From NCBI GenBank assembly GCA_024635735.1, contig JAGXII010000195.1, positions 1 through 12,289 on the forward strand: a stretch of DNA of 12,289 bases. Reading direction: 5' to 3'. The DNA is from Christiangramia sp. (GTDB lineage Bacteria > Bacteroidota > Bacteroidia > Flavobacteriales > Flavobacteriaceae). Below, one piece after another: positions 6,221 to 12,289 of this stretch. A program made the translations under genes and the position numbers. The number at the start of each line of letters is the position of its first letter. Position 1 is the stretch's first letter. Under the pieces are notes generated by a model. It was not told where the DNA came from. It searched no databases and saw nothing but the letters and a program-made list of their open reading frames with translations.

Positions 6221-6253
6221 ACCGCCTTGGAGTTATTTCAAGGCGGTTTTTTT
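6221..6253 (+). terminator. Intrinsic terminator after the coiled-coil protein gene
   Basis: ACCGCCTT (6221-6228) pairs with AAGGCGGT (6241-6248), eight perfect base pairs, loop of 12 bases, followed by a T-run to 6253. The T-run merges into the -7 box of the glyS promoter. Confidence 0.88.
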
Positions 6254-6260
6254 ATTTTTG
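6227..6260 (+). promoter_or_regulatory. Candidate glyS promoter overlapping the upstream terminator
   Basis: TATTTTTG (6253-6260) matches the Bacteroidota -7 consensus exactly, and a TTG (6227-6229) sits 23 bases upstream, within the terminator stem. The box ends 4 bases before the glyS ATG at 6265, so the predicted transcript is leaderless or nearly so. The same layout occurs at the omega-amidase gene, which strengthens both calls. Confidence 0.55.
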
Positions 6261-6264
6261 CGCC

Positions 6265-7812
6265 ATGGCAAAACAAGAAGACCTTTTTAAAAACGTAATA
6301 TCCCATGCAAAGGAGTATGGGTACATTTTTCCATCCAGCGAGATATATGATGGGCTTAGTGCCGTATATGATTATGGGCAGAATGGAGCAGAATTAAAGA
6401 AAAATATAAAGGAATACTGGTGGAAGAGCATGACGCAGTTGCATCAGAATATCGTGGGGATAGATGCGGCGATACTGATGCATCCAACTACCTGGAAGGC
6501 TTCGGGTCACGTAGATGCCTTCAACGATCCGCTTATAGATAACAAAGATTCCAAAAAGCGGTACAGAGCTGATGTTCTCGTAGAAGATCATGCCGAAAAA
6601 TTATTACAGAAGGCTGAGAAAGAAATTGCTAAGGCTAAGAAGCGATTTGGTGAGGATTTTGACGAGGAAATGTATAAGGAAACAAACCCCAGAGTGCAGC
6701 GATATCTTGGAGATCGTAAAGAAATTCTTGAGAGACTTGCAAGATCGTTGACTAATGAGGATCTGGCTGATGTAAAAGCACTTATTGAAGAACTGGAAAT
6801 CGCTGATCCTGAAACCGGTTCTAAGAACTGGACTGAAGTTAGACAGTTCAATCTTATGTTTGGAACCAAACTGGGAGCTTCAGCCGACTCTGCCACCCAA
6901 TTATACCTTCGACCTGAAACTGCTCAGGGAATTTTTGTAAACTTTTTGAATGTTCAGAAAACAGGTAGAATGAAGATTCCTTTTGGAATCGCTCAAATTG
7001 GTAAAGCTTTCAGAAATGAGATCGTTGCAAGGCAATTCATTTTTAGAATGCGGGAATTTGAACAAATGGAAATGCAATTCTTTGTTCGTCCAGGTGAGGA
7101 ACTTGAGTGGTATGAAAAATGGAAAGAGACCAGGTTGAAATGGCATAAATCACTTGGGCTTGGAGAAGAAAATTATCGTTTCCATGATCATGAGAAACTT
7201 GCGCACTACGCTAATGCAGCGGCAGATATAGAATTCGATTTTCCATTTGGTTTTAAAGAATTAGAGGGGATTCATTCACGAACAGATTTTGATCTAAAAG
7301 CCCACGAGGAGTTTTCAGGTAAAAAATTGAGATTTTACGATCCCGAATTAAAAGAAAACTATGTGCCATTCGTAATAGAGACCTCTATTGGTCTGGACAG
7401 GATGTTTCTGGCGGTTCTTTCGGCTTCCCTGAAAGAGGAAGAGTTGGAAGATGGAAATACAAGAACCGTGTTAAAATTACCTTCAGTTCTGGCCCCTACC
7501 AAGGCAGCTATTCTGCCATTGGTTAAAAAAGATGGCCTGCCGGAAATGGCACAAAAAATAGTAGAGGAACTAAAATGGGACTTTAAGGTTCAGTATGATG
7601 AAAAGGATGCTATTGGAAGAAGATATCGCCGTCAGGATGCAGCCGGGACACCGCTTTGTATAACGGTTGACCATGATTCGTTAGAAGATAACACTGTTAC
7701 GGTAAGATTCAGGGATAGTATGGAACAAAAACGGGTAAAAGTAAATGAACTGGACTCAATTATTCGAAAAGAGACCGATTTTAAAACCTGGATGAAAGAT
7801 TTTTCGGAATAA
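6265..7812 (+). CDS. glyS: Glycyl-tRNA synthetase, single-chain (alpha2) type
   Basis: Charges tRNA-Gly with glycine using ATP, in the cytosol; essential for translation. At 515 residues this is the single-chain homodimeric class IIa enzyme (archaeal/eukaryotic-like bacterial form), not the alpha2beta2 GlyQ/GlyS type. Visible signatures: TWKASGHVDAFNDP near residues 76-89, LRPETAQGIFVNF near 215, motif 2 with GKAFRNEI and RMREFEQMEMQFF near 247-273, and motif 3 ETSIGLDRMFLAVL at 372-385. The C-terminal anticodon-binding domain begins about residue 409 (LAPTKAAILPLV) and includes IGRRYRRQDAAGTPLCITVD. It appears to be a single-gene transcription unit, bounded by a terminator on each side. No T-box or other leader is possible if the promoter call is right. 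Called very securely. Confidence 0.97.
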   Translation: MAKQEDLFKNVISHAKEYGYIFPSSEIYDGLSAVYDYGQNGAELKKNIKEYWWKSMTQLHQNIVGIDAAILMHPTTWKASGHVDAFNDPLIDNKDSKKRYRADVLVEDHAEKLLQKAEKEIAKAKKRFGEDFDEEMYKETNPRVQRYLGDRKEILERLARSLTNEDLADVKALIEELEIADPETGSKNWTEVRQFNLMFGTKLGASADSATQLYLRPETAQGIFVNFLNVQKTGRMKIPFGIAQIGKAFRNEIVARQFIFRMREFEQMEMQFFVRPGEELEWYEKWKETRLKWHKSLGLGEENYRFHDHEKLAHYANAAADIEFDFPFGFKELEGIHSRTDFDLKAHEEFSGKKLRFYDPELKENYVPFVIETSIGLDRMFLAVLSASLKEEELEDGNTRTVLKLPSVLAPTKAAILPLVKKDGLPEMAQKIVEELKWDFKVQYDEKDAIGRRYRRQDAAGTPLCITVDHDSLEDNTVTVRFRDSMEQKRVKVNELDSIIRKETDFKTWMKDFSE

Positions 7813-7843
7813 TAACAGAATTTATTTATGATTATTTTAAGAG

Positions 7844-7872
7844 AGGCAATTGATTTATTAATTGCCTTTTTT
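7844..7872 (+). terminator. Intrinsic terminator after glyS
   Basis: AGGCAATT (7844-7851) pairs with AATTGCCT (7860-7867), eight base pairs with an 8-base loop, extendable outward by G-U/A-U pairs, followed by a T-run to 7872. It lies 31 bases after the glyS stop. Confidence 0.88.
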
Positions 7873-7928
7873 ATTCCTAATCTGGCGAATATGCCTATTT
7901 TTAAATAATTTTTACAGAAGATCCTTAA

Positions 7929-10900
7929 ATGATGAAAAAAATTATTTTTCTTTTCATATTTAGCTTTGTTTTTTATCTTAATGTTGATGCCCAGCAAAAG
8001 AAGACTGCCAAGCCCATTAGTGTTACTAAAGCCAAACCAGAACTTTCAGGACCAATATCAGAACGCAAAATAATTCCTGCAGATACGGATTATCATGAAT
8101 TTGAAGAAGATAAAGAAGGGGAACATCGCAGTAATAAAATAATTCCGGGGAAAGGGCTTCCTAAATTTAAGGATCCTGTTCTTCAGTCAAAAATGGGGAA
8201 GTTACAAAGCAGAGCCGCTATACGAACTTTTGATGCAGCAGTAACCAGTTCCAGACCCAGTGATCCTACAGGTGCCATAGGTCCAAATCATTACGTGAAT
8301 GCATGGAACAGAGCATTTTCTATTTGGGATAAAAATGGAAATCAATTAGTTCCTCCTGCCTCCCTATTCACTATTGGAGGTGAGTTTAATACAGATAACG
8401 TCACCGATCCTAATGTCATATATGATGAAGCTGCTGATAGATTTATTATGATGATCTGGGCTTTATCCCCTAACAGGCTTCTTTTAGCCGTCTCCCAGGG
8501 ACCAAATCCGGTTACAGATGGCTGGTATACCTATAGTTTTCCTGTTGGAAGTATAAATCCGGATTTCCCAAAAATATCAGTTTGGAGTGATGGTTATTAT
8601 ATCACTACTAATTCTAATCCATTACATGTTGAAACAGAAAATAATCCTTCGGTTTTTGTAGTTGAAAGGGATAAAGTGCTTAATGGGGAAGATGCGTCCA
8701 TGATATCATTTCCGCTTCCGGGAATAAATACTTATGGATTTTACAGTCCGGCGGGATTTCACTCTGTGGGACCTGAATTACCTCCCCCGGGAAATGCTCC
8801 TATTATTTATTTGCAGGATGATGCATGGCAGGGGATTAGTGAAGACCATTTAAAATTATGGTTGATTAACGTAAACTGGAATATCCCAATGATTTCTTCC
8901 ATTGAGTTAAGTCAGCAACTGGGAAGTGCAGATGGAGTTTCTCCTTTTGAATCAAACTTTGATCAGGGTGATTTTTCAAATTTATCACAGCCCAGAGGAC
9001 CCGATGTGGATGCTTTGCAGGGTATGATGATGTATATGACCCAATACAGGAGATTTAGCGATCATAATTCTGTAGTGATGAATTTTGTGGTAGATACAGA
9101 GCCCGGTTCAGAAGTAGAACATGCCGGGATACGATGGTATGAGCTAAGACAGAGCAAGTATGGAGAACCATGGACCGTATATCAGGAAGGAACCTATGCC
9201 CCGGATAATAGTGATCGATTTTGTGGAAGTATAGCTCTGGATATCAGGGGAAATATTGGGCTTGGGTTTACCATTATTGATGACAGCCAGGAAAATCCAA
9301 TTTTTCCATCGCTGCATTATACAGGACGATATGCCGATGATCCTTTAGGACAGATGACCGTGGAGGAACAGGTAATATTTGATGGTAAAAGTGAAGATCC
9401 ATCACCCAGATATGGTGATTATGCGCATATATATGTAGACCCGACTGATGGAATTACTTTCTGGCATAATGGCGAGGTGTTTAATGGTCTTCAACGAATA
9501 AATAAAGTAGGCATTTTCCAAATAGGGGTGGAAGATCCTTATGATTTAGGAGTGGTAGATATAGTAGCTCCAATGGATGCAACCTTTACGAATTCAGAAC
9601 CTGTAACGGTGAAAGTTAGAAATTACGGGACCACCTCACAAACTAACTATCAGCTTAGTTATTCAATAAATGGAGGGCCGGCTGTAAGCCAGACTTTTAA
9701 TGAGCCAATTAACCCCGGGGAGTCGGCGGAACTTACATTGGACCAGACAGCAGACTTATCTGAAGGAGATACTTTTGAAATAACGGTGACTGTGAATCTA
9801 ACAAATGATGTAAATGATTATAATGATTCTCTCACAATAGAGGTGAAAAATTTACTTCCAAAAGATGTTGGAGTTACCTCAATTATAGTTCCGGAATCGG
9901 GATTGGTTAATAATACTCCCGAAAATGTAACAGTTATTCTGGAAAATCTTGGAGGTCAGCCTCAACAAGACATACCGTTATATTATAGGTTAAATCTTAA
10001 TTCTCCGGTAAGGGAAACCTATAATGGTACCCTTGGGGTTGGCGAGGAAAAAGTGTATACTTTTTCTCAGCGCGTGGACCTGACTTCTCCTGGCCAGTAT
10101 TATATTAAATCGGGTACAGATCTCGAAGGCGATATGAATACTTCTAACGATGCAACCACTAAAACCTTTGCAAAACTTGATTGTATTCCGGATGGGTCAG
10201 ATTGTGGTCTAGGGGATGGGTTAACATATTTTGAACTGGAGGAACTTATTAATGAGGCGATACCCTGTAGCACAGGATACAATGACTTTCTGGGGATACC
10301 TTCGGCGACCCTGGATAGAGCTGATCGTACATACACCGTGACTGTTAAATCTGGTTTTGCTGAAGAAGATGCGGAGCGCTTTTCCATGTGGATAGATTTC
10401 AACGATAATGGTTTTTTTGAGGATAGTGAAAGGGTTATTACCTCGGAAGTGATTACTGAAGCTGATACTAAACTTTCATATGAGTTTAGTTTGCCGGCAG
10501 ATGCTCCATTAGGAGAGCATGTACTCAGGGTAAGAGCCGGAGACGTTAGATATCCTGTGGATATGGAAAATCCAGATGATCTTAATAATCCGTGTCAGGT
10601 TATGAAATATGGAACCACTCACGACTATACGATAGCAATCACAGACAGTAAAATGGATATTGAAAATTCCATTTTGAAAGATTCAGAACTCGTTGTGGTT
10701 ACCGAAGGAGATGATCAATTTCGAATAATTCTCAAAACCTTTATCGAGGAGCCTATGGAAATAAGCGTATATAATATGTTAGGCCAACGAATGGTTTATG
10801 GGGAAATGGAAAGGGAAACTTCCCTGGCACAGGAATATGAACTGGACATGTCTTATGCAGCCCGTGGGGTCTATCTTGTGCGTGTGGGAACAGACAAATT

Positions 10901-10931
10901 TGGTAAGGTTAAAAGATTTATCGTAAAATAA
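7929..10931 (+). CDS. Large secreted T9SS cargo protein: propeller-like region, two CARDB-like domains, GEVED domain, sorting domain
   Basis: A 1000-residue exported protein. A Sec signal peptide covers about residues 1-22 (MMKKIIFLFIFSFVFYL, cleavage near DAQQ). A long region (about 90-530) has motifs of secreted repeat or beta-propeller-like proteins: SDPTGAIGPNHYVNAWN, DPNVIYDEAADRFIMM and RYGDYAHIYVDPTDGITFWHN. Two Ig-like modules of CARDB type follow at about 537-640 (DLGVVDIVAPMD, VTVKVRNYG, INPGESAEL) and 644-748 (DVGVTSIIVPESG, VTVILENLG). A GEVED-like domain spans about 751-905 (FSMWIDFNDNGFFEDSERV, LRVRAGD). The end (912-1000), with ISVYNMLGQRM and YAARGVYLVRVGTDKFGKVK, is a type A T9SS sorting domain, so the protein is expected to cross the outer membrane and be released or surface-attached. 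No catalytic motif was recognised; adhesion or polymer binding is a guess. Confidence 0.88.
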   Translation: MMKKIIFLFIFSFVFYLNVDAQQKKTAKPISVTKAKPELSGPISERKIIPADTDYHEFEEDKEGEHRSNKIIPGKGLPKFKDPVLQSKMGKLQSRAAIRTFDAAVTSSRPSDPTGAIGPNHYVNAWNRAFSIWDKNGNQLVPPASLFTIGGEFNTDNVTDPNVIYDEAADRFIMMIWALSPNRLLLAVSQGPNPVTDGWYTYSFPVGSINPDFPKISVWSDGYYITTNSNPLHVETENNPSVFVVERDKVLNGEDASMISFPLPGINTYGFYSPAGFHSVGPELPPPGNAPIIYLQDDAWQGISEDHLKLWLINVNWNIPMISSIELSQQLGSADGVSPFESNFDQGDFSNLSQPRGPDVDALQGMMMYMTQYRRFSDHNSVVMNFVVDTEPGSEVEHAGIRWYELRQSKYGEPWTVYQEGTYAPDNSDRFCGSIALDIRGNIGLGFTIIDDSQENPIFPSLHYTGRYADDPLGQMTVEEQVIFDGKSEDPSPRYGDYAHIYVDPTDGITFWHNGEVFNGLQRINKVGIFQIGVEDPYDLGVVDIVAPMDATFTNSEPVTVKVRNYGTTSQTNYQLSYSINGGPAVSQTFNEPINPGESAELTLDQTADLSEGDTFEITVTVNLTNDVNDYNDSLTIEVKNLLPKDVGVTSIIVPESGLVNNTPENVTVILENLGGQPQQDIPLYYRLNLNSPVRETYNGTLGVGEEKVYTFSQRVDLTSPGQYYIKSGTDLEGDMNTSNDATTKTFAKLDCIPDGSDCGLGDGLTYFELEELINEAIPCSTGYNDFLGIPSATLDRADRTYTVTVKSGFAEEDAERFSMWIDFNDNGFFEDSERVITSEVITEADTKLSYEFSLPADAPLGEHVLRVRAGDVRYPVDMENPDDLNNPCQVMKYGTTHDYTIAITDSKMDIENSILKDSELVVVTEGDDQFRIILKTFIEEPMEISVYNMLGQRMVYGEMERETSLAQEYELDMSYAARGVYLVRVGTDKFGKVKRFIVK

Positions 10932-10987
10932 TTCATAGAATTCCCGGCTTAAAATGAACGGTATAAGTTGGGAGAAAAAAGATTTTA

Positions 10988-11749
10988 ATGACAATAATTT
11001 CCTATAATGTTAACGGCATACGTGCTGCCATCAGAAAAGGTTTTTTAGATTGGGTGCAACAGGCAAATCCGGATGTGGTTTGTCTTCAGGAAATAAAAGC
11101 TCAGCCTGAGCAGTTGGATCTTTCAGAATTTGAAAAAGCAGGTTATCCTTATCATTACTGGCATCCTGCCCAGAAAAAAGGCTATAGCGGTGTGGCTATA
11201 CTCAGTAAATATGAACCCAGTAATATAGAATACGGTACCGGGATCGATTATATGGATTTTGAAGGGAGAACCATTCGTGCCGACTTTGATGATTTTTCGG
11301 TAATGAGTCTTTACCTTCCTTCGGGAACCAATATTGCCAGACTGGAGCATAAATTTCAGTTTATGGACGATTTTCAGGAGTATATTAATGAACTTAAAAC
11401 CAAAATACCTCACCTAATCATCTGCGGCGATTATAATATTTGTCATGAAGCCATAGATATTCACGATCCGGTCCGGCTTAAAACTGTTTCTGGTTTTCTT
11501 CCTGAAGAAAGGGCCTGGATTGATGGTTTTATGAAGAACGGATTCATCGATTCCTTCAGGCATTTTAATGATGAACCAGATCATTATTCATGGTGGAGTT
11601 ACCGGGCAAATGCCAGAAATAATAATAAGGGCTGGCGCATAGATTATAATCTGGTGGCAGAGCCTCTTAAAGATAGATTAAAACGAGCGGTTATTTTACC
11701 TGAAGCATACCATAGCGATCATTGCCCCGTTTTAGTAGAAATAGAATAG
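10988..11749 (+). CDS. xth: Exodeoxyribonuclease III / AP endonuclease (Xth family)
   Basis: Cuts DNA 5' of abasic sites and degrades 3' ends of duplex DNA in base-excision repair; Mg2+-dependent, cytosolic. Its 253 residues match the EEP (exonuclease-endonuclease-phosphatase) fold in length. Catalytic and metal residues are all visible: N7 in SYNVNGIR, E35 in LQEIK, Y109 in LYLPSG, D148 and N150 in GDYNICH, D219 in WRIDYNL, and D244/H245 in SDHCP. The ATG at 10988 has a GGGAG-rich purine stretch 13 bases upstream, weak but in place. It is 56 bases after the T9SS protein gene, with no terminator between, so read-through is possible, and only 7 bases before the OmpA-type gene, which suggests cotranscription. 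Confidence 0.95.
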   Translation: MTIISYNVNGIRAAIRKGFLDWVQQANPDVVCLQEIKAQPEQLDLSEFEKAGYPYHYWHPAQKKGYSGVAILSKYEPSNIEYGTGIDYMDFEGRTIRADFDDFSVMSLYLPSGTNIARLEHKFQFMDDFQEYINELKTKIPHLIICGDYNICHEAIDIHDPVRLKTVSGFLPEERAWIDGFMKNGFIDSFRHFNDEPDHYSWWSYRANARNNNKGWRIDYNLVAEPLKDRLKRAVILPEAYHSDHCPVLVEIE

Positions 11750-11756
11750 ATCAATT

Positions 11757-12270
11757 ATGAAATTTAAATTAATAGCGGTATTAAGCGTGCTTGTACTTAT
11801 GAGCTCATGCGTCTCTTCTAAGAAGTATAAGGACCTGGAGAGTAGGAATGCAGATTTGCAAAGAGAAAACAGGCAAATGTCTGGAGATTTGGATAAGTAC
11901 AAAAAGTCTTCACAAGAACTTGAGAAAGAACTTGCCCGTTTACGTACAGATTATGAAACGATCACCACTGAGCGCAATGATCTAATGCAGAATTTAACTA
12001 CTCTTAAAAAGAATTATGAGAGCCTTGAAAAGTCTTATGATGCTTTAGCCAAGAATAGTTCTGCCGCGATAGCTGAAAACTCTAAACAGAACAGGGAATT
12101 ACTCGCACAGCTTGATGAAAAAGAGGCTGCGCTGGCACAGGAAAATAGCCGACTTCTAAAACTGGAGAGAGACCTGGCACTTCGTTCTCAGAGAATCGAT
12201 GAACTTGAAAAAGTGATCGCGGCAAAAGATGCTAAAATGAATGCCCTTAAAGAAGCGGTCTCTAATGCGC
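11757..12270 (+). CDS. OmpA-family coiled-coil lipoprotein, 3' truncated (genomic part)
   Basis: About 171 codons are genomic. The N-terminus is a lipoprotein signal: MKFK, hydrophobic core, lipobox LMSSC with lipidated Cys18. From about residue 24 it is a long coiled coil (KYKDLESRNADLQRENRQ onward, rich in heptad Leu, Glu, Lys), ending with MNALKEAVSNA. In Flavobacteriia this architecture is normally followed by a C-terminal OmpA/MotB peptidoglycan-binding domain starting with a KGLTVEQ-like strand; that part is not in the window, so the OmpA label is inferred from the N-terminal layout. The reading frame runs on to the window end only through adapter sequence, encoding PVSYTH, which must not be taken as protein. 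ATG 11757 is 7 bases after the xth stop. Confidence 0.8.
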
Positions 12271-12289
12271 CTGTCTCTTATACACATCT
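12271..12289. other. Untrimmed Nextera/Tn5 mosaic-end adapter
   Basis: The last 19 bases, CTGTCTCTTATACACATCT, are the exact reverse complement of the 19-base Tn5 mosaic end used in Nextera libraries. They sit flush with the window end and interrupt a coding region. This is library read-through, not genomic DNA; the contig should be trimmed at 12270. Confidence 0.97.

Noticed and set aside
6588..6896. Long antisense reading frame inside glyS (and similar ones inside other genes)
   Set aside because: It lies opposite a fully conserved gene, its Ser/Leu-rich translation is what antisense of coding DNA gives, and it has no start context of its own.
7889..7920. Possible promoter (TATTTTTA / TAATTTTT) before the T9SS protein gene
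   Set aside because: The boxes are imperfect and no TTG lies at the right distance; the region is simply AT-rich, though a promoter must exist somewhere after the glyS terminator.
10954..11007. 17-codon ORF overlapping the xth start (MNGISWEKKDF...)
   Set aside because: It is out of frame with xth, has no ribosome-binding site and no composition suggesting a leader peptide; chance ORFs of this size are expected.
12268..12289. PVSYTH as the continuing protein sequence of the lipoprotein gene
   Set aside because: It is the translation of the Tn5 mosaic-end adapter, not genomic coding sequence.

Overview
The window looks like a piece of a chromosome from a Bacteroidota member, most likely Flavobacteriaceae. 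The evidence is a secreted protein with a type IX secretion (T9SS) C-terminal sorting domain, a single-chain glycyl-tRNA synthetase, promoter-like TAnnTTTG boxes paired with an upstream TTG, few Shine-Dalgarno sites, and several lineage-typical proteins of unknown function (SbsA-type Ig-like lipoprotein, OmpA-type coiled-coil lipoprotein). It is AT-rich and densely coding; no stretch above 300 bases lacks a gene. No tRNA, rRNA, CRISPR array or insertion sequence is visible.

Left part (1-2916): the 3' part of class I fructose-1,6-bisphosphatase (fbp) converges on, and overlaps, a TerB-like gene. Next comes a 139-codon ORF that looks like a relic. Its first ~19 residues resemble the start of the ligase-associated DNA exonuclease and its last ~95 resemble the C-terminus of the ligase-associated DEXH-box helicase, as if an exonuclease-ligase-helicase repair cluster had collapsed in frame. 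It abuts a convergent DUF1440-like gene. A nitrilase-superfamily omega-amidase follows on the plus strand.

Middle (2903-6200): comF and an Ig-like lipoprotein gene lie in tandem on the minus strand. They are divergent from a membrane-anchored coiled-coil protein of unknown function on the plus strand, which ends at a clear intrinsic terminator.

Right part (6265-12289): glyS, whose promoter appears to overlap that terminator and to give a leaderless mRNA, ends at its own terminator. Then come a 1000-residue T9SS cargo protein, exonuclease III (xth), and an OmpA-type lipoprotein gene cut off by the window end. The last 19 bases are exactly the Nextera/Tn5 mosaic-end adapter, so they are library sequence rather than genome.

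The genes are mostly housekeeping: gluconeogenesis, metabolite repair, translation, DNA repair and envelope. I see no convincing new multigene system. The points most worth checking are the apparent repair-operon fusion, the untrimmed adapter, the overlapping terminator/promoter at glyS, and the two pairs of direct repeats upstream of the fusion ORF.
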